NCBI GenBank assembly: GCA_905480605.1
Contig: CAJQRD010000025.1
Location: forward strand, 1-64,000
Length of the DNA stretch: 64,000 nucleotides
Origin: an uncultured Saprospiraceae bacterium
Lineage (GTDB): Bacteria > Bacteroidota > Bacteroidia > Chitinophagales > Saprospiraceae
Direction of reading: 5' to 3'
The notes under the pieces: generated by a model
The model's input: the letters and a program-made list of their open reading frames with translations, nothing else
What the model was told of the DNA's origin: nothing
Databases searched by the model: none
Translations under genes and position numbers: made by a program
Shown here: piece by piece, positions 8,874 to 18,000 of the stretch
How positions within the stretch are numbered: position 1 is the stretch's first letter
Layout of the letters: each line of letters opens with the position of its first letter

Positions 8874-10172
8874 TTGTTAGGAAAAGAACCTGTAGTTTTT
8901 AATGATGAATTCAATGCGATACTTGATCTAATTGAAAATCAAAATGATAATCTCTTCATAACAGGTCGGGCAGGAACCGGTAAGTCTACCCTTTTAAGTT
9001 TATTGAAAAGAACCACTAGGAAGAATGCTGTGGTATTAGCACCTACAGGAATTGCTGCTTTAAATGTTGGAGGACAAACAATCCACTCCTTTTTTAAGTT
9101 TCCGCCTAAAATGATAGACCCGAGAGAACTCACTAAGAGGAAAAATCATAGATTTTATAAGAAACTGAAGCTTTTAATCATTGATGAAATTTCAATGGTT
9201 AGAGCTGATATGATAGACTGTATTGATATCTTTCTCAGGAATAACATTGAAAACTCAAGACCCTTTGGAGGTGTGCAAGTTGTGGTTTTTGGTGATTTAT
9301 TTCAATTGCCCCCTGTAGTGGCTTCTCAATTCGAACGCCAATTCTTAAAGGAACGATATGGTTCACCATACTTCTTCGCAGCCAGTGTTTTTCAAAATGA
9401 AATAGAACTCACAATGATTGAACTTGTCACAGTTTACAGACAAACTGAAAGGCGGTTTATCAATCTACTTGATAACATTAGAACCAGATCATTTGATTAT
9501 GAAGATTTAGAAGAAATTAACCAGCGATTTGAAGGAGAAATTGATGAAGACGAATACTCAATCACTTTATGTGCCACCAATGCAAAAGTAAATGCTATTA
9601 ACAATGAGCGACTCAAGCAAATTGCCGCACCAACTTATGAATTCCTAGCAAAAGTATCAGGACAGTTTGCAACCAGCATCTTCCCGTCGGATCAATACCT
9701 TTGGCTGAAGGAAGGAGCACAGGTTATGTTCGTTAAGAATGATCCAGAAGGAAATTATGTAAATGGTTCTCTAGGACGTATCTCACAAATCTCTAATGAT
9801 AAAATAATAGTTGAAACCAAGATAAGAGGAGAAGACAAAGTCCTCGATTTAGACCGCGTAGAATGGGAAGTTCTAAAGTACGAAGTCGACCCCAAAGAAC
9901 CAGAAAGATTTAAAACAAGTGTTTCAGGAACATTTACCCAGTATCCAATAAAGTTGGCCTGGGCGATAACTATCCATAAGTCTCAAGGTAAAACATTTGA
10001 CAATATAATTATTGATCTTGGAAAAGGAGCTTTTGATTTTGGTCAAACCTATGTAGCCTTAAGTAGATGCAGGACTCTTGGCGGAATAAGCTTGAATAAA
10101 ATGATCACTGGCCGTGATATTATTGTTGACCCAATAATAGTCGACTATTACGAAACTATGAAAAGAAGATAG
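8874..10172 (+). CDS. Pif1/RecD-like superfamily 1 DNA helicase
   Basis: A 432-residue ATP-dependent helicase. Walker A 'GRAGTGKST' is at 31-39, Walker B 'IIDEIS' near 102-107 and motif III 'GDLFQLPPV' near 140-148. The C-terminal SF1B motif 'AITIHKSQGKTFD' and motif VI 'YVALSRCRTL' are both present. This is the standard short bacterial Pif1 layout; such helicases unwind 5'-to-3' and often act on G-quadruplexes or stalled forks. The start is a TTG: no in-frame ATG exists before the Walker A motif. The predicted -7 box ends only 12 bases before this TTG, so the transcript would have almost no leader. Confidence 0.88.
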   Translation: MLGKEPVVFNDEFNAILDLIENQNDNLFITGRAGTGKSTLLSLLKRTTRKNAVVLAPTGIAALNVGGQTIHSFFKFPPKMIDPRELTKRKNHRFYKKLKLLIIDEISMVRADMIDCIDIFLRNNIENSRPFGGVQVVVFGDLFQLPPVVASQFERQFLKERYGSPYFFAASVFQNEIELTMIELVTVYRQTERRFINLLDNIRTRSFDYEDLEEINQRFEGEIDEDEYSITLCATNAKVNAINNERLKQIAAPTYEFLAKVSGQFATSIFPSDQYLWLKEGAQVMFVKNDPEGNYVNGSLGRISQISNDKIIVETKIRGEDKVLDLDRVEWEVLKYEVDPKEPERFKTSVSGTFTQYPIKLAWAITIHKSQGKTFDNIIIDLGKGAFDFGQTYVALSRCRTLGGISLNKMITGRDIIVDPIIVDYYETMKRR

Positions 10173-10295
10173 CCTAGCAACCACCTAAATTAAATAGTTA
10201 TAAAATCACAAACACTTTTTACCTCCAATATTTCAGCATATTAAATTTTAATTATAAATTGCAATTGTAATTTTTACCCAATTAAAATTTCGGTT

Positions 10296-10424
10296 ATGTC
10301 AAAAAGTAGAAACAAACGTTCGGCCAATGCAAAAAAGCAAGAAAAAAAATTCTTTCTTGTAGCTTCTATTGTCACAGTACTCATGTTGGTAATTCTTTAC
10401 ATTATGTTTATGCTTAATGGCTAA
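10296..10424 (+). CDS. Small single-pass membrane protein (42 aa)
   Basis: The frame starts at ATG 10296 and ends at TAA 10422-10424. It encodes 42 residues: a highly basic N-terminus ('MSKSRNKRSANAKKQEKK') followed by one hydrophobic segment ('FFLVASIVTVLMLVILYIMF') and a short tail. This charge pattern fits an inner-membrane protein with the N-terminus in the cytoplasm. No family was recognised. It sits alone between the helicase gene and miaE. A TA-rich upstream region precedes it, but no clean TAnnTTTG box was found. Confidence 0.6.
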   Translation: MSKSRNKRSANAKKQEKKFFLVASIVTVLMLVILYIMFMLNG

Positions 10425-10472
10425 TGCGGCAGCTTTCTTGAAAATAGCTCAATTAGAAACTCCTTTTAAACA

Positions 10473-10500
10473 TTGCTTTAAGGTTAAATTTTTACTTTTG
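10473..10500 (+). promoter_or_regulatory. Predicted promoter of miaE
   Basis: TTG at 10473-10475, a 17-bp spacer, then TACTTTTG at 10493-10500: an exact Bacteroidota -33/-7 promoter match. It ends 16 bp before the miaE ATG at 10517. Confidence 0.7.
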
Positions 10501-10516
10501 CACAAAGTGTTGACGT

Positions 10517-11101
10517 ATGAAATTAAACCTAGATCTTGCAGTTGCTAGTAAACAAGAATGGATTGATGCCGTAATGGCAGACTTTGATGCATTTTTAAAA
10601 GACCATGCTGATTGTGAGCGAAAAGCTTCCTCAATGGCTATGAGTTTTGTAGCAAAATACCCTAACAGGATTGAAATAATTCCTGAACTTATTGAAATTG
10701 GGATTGAAGAATTAGAGCACTTCCAACAAGTTTATGAACTTATGGCTTCGAAAGGAATTGAATTAACACATTCTATCGGTGAAGATCCTTATCTCAAGGC
10801 ACTTTTAAAATTATGTCATTCAGGAAGAGAAGAAAGATTTCTTGACAGATTATTGATTGCTTCTATTGTTGAAACAAGAGGCGCTGAAAGGTTTAGAATG
10901 GTGGCAGAAGCACAAACAGAACCTGAAATGCAAAAATTCTACAAAACGCTGTGGGTTTCAGAAGCTAAGCATGGTCACGTATTTGTAAAAATGGCCTTGA
11001 ACTACTTTGACAAAGAAACTGTTTATAAAAGATTAGAATGGTGGGTTGAGCAAGAGGCTCCAATTATCGACAACTTGCCTATTAGAGCAGCCTTGCATTA
11101 A
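10517..11101 (+). CDS. miaE: tRNA-(ms2io6A)-hydroxylase
   Basis: A 194-residue ferritin-like di-iron enzyme that hydroxylates the isopentenyl group of 2-methylthio-N6-isopentenyl-adenosine at position 37 of tRNAs. Iron ligands are visible in 'IEELEHFQQVYE' (E-x-x-H, near 70-80), 'ETRGAERFRM' (near 118) and 'SEAKHGHVFV' (E-x-x-H, near 150). The length matches the Bacteroidota form, which is shorter than the roughly 250-270-residue Salmonella enzyme. It is a single gene with its own promoter, convergent with the 11142-12383 glycosyltransferase. Start is ATG, preceded by a good -7 box. Confidence 0.92.
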   Translation: MKLNLDLAVASKQEWIDAVMADFDAFLKDHADCERKASSMAMSFVAKYPNRIEIIPELIEIGIEELEHFQQVYELMASKGIELTHSIGEDPYLKALLKLCHSGREERFLDRLLIASIVETRGAERFRMVAEAQTEPEMQKFYKTLWVSEAKHGHVFVKMALNYFDKETVYKRLEWWVEQEAPIIDNLPIRAALH

Positions 11102-11141
11102 AGACAATTGGCTTGTCAAATGCAATCAATTGCAATAATTT

Positions 11142-12383
11142 TCAATAATGATAAACATTATTCAAGTCGTAGGATCTTAGAGTTTTAAGTTTTTCGTTTC
11201 GATTGGGATTATTGTTCAACTTTAATTGCTCAAAAAGAAAATCACAAGCTTCATCTATGGGAATATCAGCGTATCCTAAATCTCTCACATAGTGTAAATA
11301 CTTCATCAATGTAAATGCATCAAACCAATTGTAGAATCTTTTTTTGAAAGCTTCGTAATTTGTTACGTTTTCTACGATTTGTTTTATATTGACTTGGGCT
11401 TCAATTGATTCAAGGAACTTGTTCAAGAATGAATCATCTGACTTAGCCCAATCTTCTTTATATTCTAATTTTACTTTGGCTTTATTATGGATTTTTATCA
11501 ACCACTCCTCTAGCACTATAAAACTTTTAGTATTGTATGTCGTCGAAGAATGTGCACCAAAATCATTTAGATCATTTACAGCTTTTCCTGTTCCAAATGG
11601 GACACGATCAGAACCTCTACTTGATGGAAAGACACAAGTCGTATTAATATCAAAAAGCGTTTGATTCTTTGAGTATTTATGAAGGAAGTAAAAGTCTTCA
11701 CCCGCTTGACGTTTTACCATACCTCCTTCTTTAGCATAAGCATCCCGCCGCACAACCATTGCACTTCCCACCGTTTGATATGCAAAAGGCAATTTCAGAA
11801 GACGTTGCATATTAACAAAGCACCTTAAATGCAATTCATAGGCTGTAATAGAATCATTGTTATTAGAATCATCAATATGTTCAAAGGCAATACTTGCCGC
11901 TTCGCATCTAGGGTGAAGTAAAAATTGCTTATCTATTTCTGTGAAGTAATTGCCAGAAACAGCTGTATCTGCGTCAAGATTTATAATCAGCCCATCAATA
12001 CCAAACTGCAACATATTTCTAAATGCTGTATCCATTAGTATTTTTCTGGCCATTCCTACTCCTGATTTCTTACCAGATAACTCATTTTTAAATACTTTAA
12101 AATGACAATATTCTAATTCAAGTTCTACTAAGTTTGAATGTAAGTCATAAGATAATTCTATAGTATTTTGATCATCCCTAGCATTCCAATTGACAAGCAC
12201 CAGGACAGAAACTTTTTTATCATAATTCTTAGCTGCAATATTAAGTGACTCTAAAGTTCTTTTTACAACAGAAAATTTCTCTTTGTAGGCAGGAATAACA
12301 ACAAACATAGGATGAACCAACGATATATCTAATTCATAACTGATGTCGCAACTAAGCTTTCTATATCTTTCTAAATATTTCAA
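11142..12383 (-). CDS. Family 2-like (GT-A) glycosyltransferase
   Basis: A 413-residue cytoplasmic protein without a signal peptide or membrane segment. The N-terminal nucleotide-sugar region has 'FVVIPAYKEKFSVVKRTLES' (about 27-46), a DxD-type motif 'INLDADTAV' near residue 135 and the acceptor/base motif 'AGEDFYFLHK' near 228. This is the normal order for a GT-A glycosyltransferase. The donor and acceptor cannot be told. It is transcribed alone; WbqC, another protein linked to polysaccharide clusters, is divergent from it and begins about 100 bp away, which may be meaningful. Confidence 0.75.
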   Translation of the reverse strand: MKYLERYRKLSCDISYELDISLVHPMFVVIPAYKEKFSVVKRTLESLNIAAKNYDKKVSVLVLVNWNARDDQNTIELSYDLHSNLVELELEYCHFKVFKNELSGKKSGVGMARKILMDTAFRNMLQFGIDGLIINLDADTAVSGNYFTEIDKQFLLHPRCEAASIAFEHIDDSNNNDSITAYELHLRCFVNMQRLLKLPFAYQTVGSAMVVRRDAYAKEGGMVKRQAGEDFYFLHKYSKNQTLFDINTTCVFPSSRGSDRVPFGTGKAVNDLNDFGAHSSTTYNTKSFIVLEEWLIKIHNKAKVKLEYKEDWAKSDDSFLNKFLESIEAQVNIKQIVENVTNYEAFKKRFYNWFDAFTLMKYLHYVRDLGYADIPIDEACDFLFEQLKLNNNPNRNEKLKTLRSYDLNNVYHY

Positions 12384-12483
12384 TATCTTGTATGCTGTTT
12401 GAAGTTTTAATTATAAGGTGAAATGATTCTCATCTAGGAAGACTCAAAGCTAAACAAATTCATAACTTTTGATTTAAATAAAT

Positions 12484-13110
12484 TTGAATAAACTTAAAGC
12501 CATAGCGCCAATTTCAATTTTTGGACCAATTATTAAATATGCCACAATCAAGCAATGCGATACCAAAATTGAAATTCATGAAAATTATCAAAAACGATCA
12601 ATGCGAAATCGCACTCAAATTTTGGCAGCAAATGGCATTTTAAATTTAAGTATACCACTTGAAAAGGGTAAAAATAAAAGGACAATCAAAGACGTCAAAA
12701 TCTCATATGATGACAATTGGTCACGTGAACATATCATGACTTTAAGATCGGCGTATGGAAGCTCTCCATATTTTGAATACTACTTCGATCGTTTAGAAAA
12801 AATCATAAGCACAAAGCACACTTTTTTATTTGACCTGTTTGAATCTACATATGATTTTTGCTATAAGGTTATAGGTCCAATAGAATTAAATACAACAGAT
12901 CAATATGTGGACTTTAGAGAAGATGTAATAGATTTGAGACAATCCAAGCCAAATGTAAAATTTGAGATACCACAATACTTCCAGGTTTTTGAAGACAAAT
13001 TTGGTCACGTTCAGAATCTAAGCATATTAGATGCTATCTTTAACCTAGGTCCTGAAACCAGTATTATTTTAAAAAATACTAAAATAGAACTAAGCAACAA
13101 TGATCATTAA
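12484..13110 (+). CDS. WbqC family protein
   Basis: A 208-residue cytoplasmic protein of the WbqC-like family, found in polysaccharide clusters and as a lone conserved gene in Bacteroidota; the biochemical role is not firmly known. Recognisable features are the N-terminal 'APISIFGPIIKYA' and the conserved core 'ENYQKRSMRNRTQILAANG', 'LSIPLEKGKNKRTIKDVKIS', 'WSREHIMTLRSAYGSSPYFE' and 'YYFDRLEKI'. The start codon is a TTG; no ATG lies before the conserved core. The 3' end overlaps the dynamin-like gene by 11 bp, so the two are translationally coupled. Confidence 0.83.
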   Translation: MNKLKAIAPISIFGPIIKYATIKQCDTKIEIHENYQKRSMRNRTQILAANGILNLSIPLEKGKNKRTIKDVKISYDDNWSREHIMTLRSAYGSSPYFEYYFDRLEKIISTKHTFLFDLFESTYDFCYKVIGPIELNTTDQYVDFREDVIDLRQSKPNVKFEIPQYFQVFEDKFGHVQNLSILDAIFNLGPETSIILKNTKIELSNNDH

Positions 13111-14824
13111 CGAAAACATTAAACCTCATCACGAACTATTGGTAAATGCGGTTCAAGAATTGGTTCTGACATCTGATGTAATAGGACACAATGAACTGTC
13201 TAAAACTATTTCGGACATTGCGCAAAGAATTGAGGATCCATTTATGTTTGTGATTGTAGGAGAAGTGAAAGCAGGAAAGAGTAGTTTCATCAATGCATTA
13301 TTGGGATCAGGTAAAGAAATATGTAAGGTTGCCGCTTCACCAATGACCGATACGATTCAGCAAATTGTATATGGCGAAAAAGAATCTATACAAGATATAA
13401 ATCCATATCTAAAAAGAATAACTCAGCCTGTTGAAATCCTAAAGGATATTGCAATTGTAGATACTCCTGGTACAAATACAATCATTGACCATCACCAGGA
13501 AATTACAGAAAGTTTTATTCCATCATCCGATCTTATCGTTTTTGTTTTTGAAAGTAAAAATCCATACAGAGAATCAGCATGGTCGTTCTTTAATTTTATA
13601 AATAAAGAATGGCATAAGAAGATTGTCTTTGTAATGCAACAGAAAGACTTGATGAACGAAGCTGATTTAAATACCAATATTAATGGGGTCACAGAATATG
13701 CAAAAAAACAAGGCATTATGGAGCCTAAAATATTTCCTGTTTCAGCACTCCTGGAACAACAAGGTCATACTGTTATAAGTGGATTCAAAGAAATAAGAAA
13801 GTACATTGCAGATAATATCACTGGTGGTCAAGCTCCTTACTTAAAGATAATAAACAACGCAGATACTATTCTAAATGTCAATAAACGTATTGCTGATGGC
13901 GTATCACTTAGAAAAAGACAATATCTGTCAGATTACAAGTTCAGAGAAAACATTCGTGAATCATTAGATCACCAAGAAGACAAAACAAAAAGACAGGTGG
14001 TAATATTAGTCGATAGTTTACTAGCTGCTTATGACAAAATAACAATGAAGAAACGCAATGAACTTTCTGAAGGTATAGGATTTTTCAGTTTGCTTAAAAG
14101 ATCATTTAAGTCAACATTTGGCGGAGGGCAAAATATCAAAGAATGGATGGGCCAATTCACAAAGGACTTAGAGCAAGACCTAAACAAACACTTTAAAGAT
14201 AAGCTCCATGAAGGTGTTATAGATATTGCAGATAACATTCAAAATATGGGTAAAATCATTGATTTAAAAATTCGAAGCAGTGAAACAATCCTCAAAGACA
14301 ATCATGAAATATTTTCAGACATTGCAGAGAAACGCGCCAATGTTTTAAAAGATCTGCAAAAAGCGTTTTCGGGATTTCTCAAGAGATCTGAAAACTTCTA
14401 TGATGAAGATTTAGCAAAGGATGGAACAAGCTTTGTTCCCAATCTCGCTACAGGAAGTGGAATAGCTATTGTTGGTGTCATATTAACTACTTTGACAAAT
14501 GGCGTTGTATTCGATGTAACAGGAGGAATACTAACAGCGATAGGCGTGTTATTTGCAGGCGTCACAATTGGTTTAAATAGAGGCAAGATTTTAAAAACCT
14601 ATGAAAATGCAGTAGCACAAGGACACTCAAAAATTGAAGAAGAAATAACTGAAAAACTCAATAGATATACAGAAGGCATTAAAACTAAAATAAACGACAA
14701 CTTTTATAAGTTTGATAAATTATTAGCCGAAGAAAAGTCAACAATTGATGCGTTAGAAAATAAAATTGTCAGTATTGAATCTAGTGTTTCAAAAGTAAAA
14801 AGTGAAGTTCAGGAATTGATGTAG
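13100..14824 (+). CDS. Dynamin-family large GTPase (bacterial dynamin-like protein)
   Basis: A 574-residue membrane-associated GTPase. G1/P-loop 'GEVKAGKSS' is at 54-62, G2 is a Thr around 'PMTDTIQQI' (81-89), G3 'DTPGTN' at 121-126 and a G4-like 'QQKDLM' near 179 (Gln in place of the usual Asn/Thr). After the GTPase domain come long helical, coiled-coil-rich regions. A paired hydrophobic stretch at about 450-495 (Gly/Ile/Val/Thr-rich, 'GSGIAIVGVILTTLTNG' and 'GGILTAIGVLFAGVTIG') corresponds to the membrane-insertion paddle. Known family members remodel or protect membranes, some in phage defence. Many bacteria carry two such genes in tandem; here only one is present, in an 11-bp overlap with WbqC. 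Confidence 0.88.
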   Translation: MIINENIKPHHELLVNAVQELVLTSDVIGHNELSKTISDIAQRIEDPFMFVIVGEVKAGKSSFINALLGSGKEICKVAASPMTDTIQQIVYGEKESIQDINPYLKRITQPVEILKDIAIVDTPGTNTIIDHHQEITESFIPSSDLIVFVFESKNPYRESAWSFFNFINKEWHKKIVFVMQQKDLMNEADLNTNINGVTEYAKKQGIMEPKIFPVSALLEQQGHTVISGFKEIRKYIADNITGGQAPYLKIINNADTILNVNKRIADGVSLRKRQYLSDYKFRENIRESLDHQEDKTKRQVVILVDSLLAAYDKITMKKRNELSEGIGFFSLLKRSFKSTFGGGQNIKEWMGQFTKDLEQDLNKHFKDKLHEGVIDIADNIQNMGKIIDLKIRSSETILKDNHEIFSDIAEKRANVLKDLQKAFSGFLKRSENFYDEDLAKDGTSFVPNLATGSGIAIVGVILTTLTNGVVFDVTGGILTAIGVLFAGVTIGLNRGKILKTYENAVAQGHSKIEEEITEKLNRYTEGIKTKINDNFYKFDKLLAEEKSTIDALENKIVSIESSVSKVKSEVQELM

Positions 14825-14961
14825 AACAAACCAAATAGTATAATATAGAATTTTTCTATGCTTTAGTTTTGCTTTGCTTCACTACCGTAGAAGTCATTTC
14901 TTGCTTTACTTAACTTTGTAAGTATGAATTTAGAAATCAAGTTCATCTAAGCCCTAAGCAT

Positions 14962-14996
14962 AAAAAAAGGCCGTCAAAAATGACAGCCTTTTTTTA
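14962..14996. terminator. Bidirectional Rho-independent terminator
   Basis: A-run, stem GGC(C)GTCA / TGAC(A)GCC with one mismatch and an AAAA loop, then a T-run. It separates the converging dynamin-like gene (+) and the giant T9SS gene (-) and can serve both strands. Confidence 0.8.
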
Positions 14997-15009
14997 TGTT
15001 ACTCTTCTC

Positions 15010-18000
15010 TTATAATTTGATAAACGCTTTTGAACTTTGATATTCACCAGATAATATTTTTATATAGTATAGTCCAGAAGAATAATCAGCTAATATTATA
15101 TCAGTTGATTGTTCAACCAAGTTTACACGCTCAATAATCTTACCCATTCTGTCATACACAAACATTTGAGTTCCGACCATTGGTACATTATCCGTTCTAA
15201 TTGTCATTTGCTCAACAGCAGGGTTTGGCATCACTTCAAAGGATTGGACCAACTCTGGTGTCACAGCAATTTCTTCTTCCTCTTCTTCTTCATCAATAAT
15301 ATTAGGAGAAGTACAATCTGTGCCTGACAATCTTATAACAGTAATAGGATTTGACAATGCGAAGCAACCTAGTAAATCAGCAGCATTTAATCCAACTTCA
15401 GCTCCAACCAAACCATCAGAATAAGTTAAGTACCAAATTAAACAAACCCCAGCACCTGCACCTTCGACATCAAAAGAAGGACCAGCAGGTAATTCCAATA
15501 TATTTAAACTTTCATCAGTTATAACCCAAGCAGCATGATCTCCTGAAGCACCAAAAACCATTGTATTAAATGCATCAGAAATACCATCATCAGCACAAAT
15601 TTCTAGCTCTGTTAATCCATCTACAGTTGACAACACACCAGAACTCAAACCAGTTGTACAAGAAGAACCAATGATAACTTCATCAATGTCCCAAACACTT
15701 TCTGAGGCACCATTTTCAATTCTGCAATATCCTAATAATTCAAAATCAAATCTTGTCACAGCATCAATTACGAAGTCAGGATTTGTAGAAAAATCAAAAG
15801 ATTCTAATGTCCATTCACTAGAAGTGGTAATCCCTTCTTGCTTGAATACCTCAACTCCATTCTTTAATATTCTAACACCATATTTTGTAGGGAAGTTATT
15901 CAATCCTGAAGGACCATTTATCCACTCATAAGTTATTGGAGCTTTTTCATAAAAACTTAATGAAGAAAGTGCACCTTGGCCGTTAGCCGCAGGAGACACA
16001 TTGACACTGAATTTAATTGCACTATCATTGTCATCCATAAAATCACATAGTGGCAATGAGCTTACACACATAGCCGTTGTTCCGCTTACTCCTGGAGTAC
16101 ATGAATGAGAATTAACACCTGGGTTTGTTCTATTCAAAGTTCCAATTACCTCATAAGTTGTGCAAAGAGAATCATTATTTACTGTTCCAGTGAACTCCGA
16201 ATAATCATTTCCAGTCCCATCTTGAGTATCAGACTCACAAGCATCCAAACTAAAGTTTACAAATGAACTCGCTGTTGCTGCGCCTTCAGTAACAACTCTA
16301 TGTACTGTTATTGAATTTGATAGATCGAAACAACCCAATAAATTTCCAGCATTTTCACCTAATGTCATGCCGGTAACTGAGCTAGAATAACAGATTCTCC
16401 AAATCAAACAAGTTCCTGCTCCAGCATTTTCTAGATCAAATGGAGGACCTGCAGGTAAACCTACAATATCTAGATTTTCATCTGTAATAATCCATCCTAT
16501 ATTTCCAGTTACATCACCTCCACTTACAAACACATCAATAGGATCCGCTATCCCATCGCCTGCACAAATTGTATACTCAGTTTCGCCATCATTCAATGAA
16601 ATATCACCTGCATCTTTTTGCTCTCTATTTACAGTTATTGAATTAGATAAATCAAAACATCCCGTAAGAATTGATACATTATTTCCAACAGCAAGTCCAT
16701 CTATATTTTCATAACTTACATTCCAGATCAAACAAGTTCCTATACCATTTGGGTCAAAGTCAAATGGAGGTGATAATGGTAAACCTAATATATCTCCATT
16801 TACATCAGTTATAACCCATTGATTATTCAAGCCAGTGGCACCACTTAAAACTACGTCAATATCATCATTAATACCATCTACACATACTGTTATGACATTT
16901 CCAAAAGAAGAAGATATTGTACCACCATTTACATTTGTTTTATCAACTGTAATAGAATTCGAAATATCAAAACATCCTTGGAATCCTGAAACATTGCTAC
17001 CCACTTGAACACCAGTTAATGAACTATAGCTTACATGCCAAATAAAACATGAGCTACTTGTTCCGTTATCAACGTCAAATAGTGGTAATCCAGGTAAGCT
17101 TGTTATATTTCCTGAAGTATCAGTAATGACCCAAAGTGAGTTCGCACCAACATTTCCAGATAAAGTAACATCAATAAGATCAGCAACTCCGTCTCCTGAA
17201 CATATTGTTATATTTGATCCATTAGAACTAGAGATAGTGCCACCATTAACACTTACAATTGTAATTGCAATGTAGTTTGATAACCCAAAGCAATCTCCAG
17301 ATAAGTTATTGGCATTTTGTCCTATTTCTGCACCATTTAAAGTTCCATTAGATGATAAATGCCATATTCTATAATCACCATCACCGTATCCTGAAAAATC
17401 GAAAGGAGGGCCAGAAGGCAAATCTAAAATATTACCATCTGTATCTGTCAAAACCCAATTTGAATCTTCACCTTCAGCATTATTTAGAACTACATCAACA
17501 AGTTGATTTGGATTAGCGCCACAAATTGAAAGAGATGTATTTACACCATCCAAAGTTAAGACACCGCCTACAGCTGTTTGCTTATTCAACGTAATTGCGT
17601 TTGACAAACCATAACAACCTGTAAATGCTGCAATATTGTTTCCTAAAAATAAACCAGTAAAAGATGGTTCATAACTTAGGTGAAATAATAAACATTGTGG
17701 AATTCCGATAAAACTAAGACTAAAAGGTGGAGCACTTGGTAGGCCTACTATGTTACCGCTTAGATCTGTTACCAACCACCTTGAAAATGAACCTATATTT
17801 CCAGTTAGAGTAAAATCAGTTGACATAGAAGAAGGACCTTGTATACATAAGTTAACAACATCTCCAGTCAACGAACCTATCATACCACCAACTGCATTTT
17901 CAATTGCCACGATTAATGGATTGGATAAGCCAGCACAATTATTGGTTAAAATTTCAACGTTCTCACCAATAACAATCCCAGAATCTGTTCCATCATAACT

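Noticed and set aside
12479-12486. TAAATTTG over the WbqC start as a promoter -7 box
   Set aside because: It overlaps the TTG start itself and no TTG -33 element lies at the right distance, so it is probably chance in AT-rich DNA.
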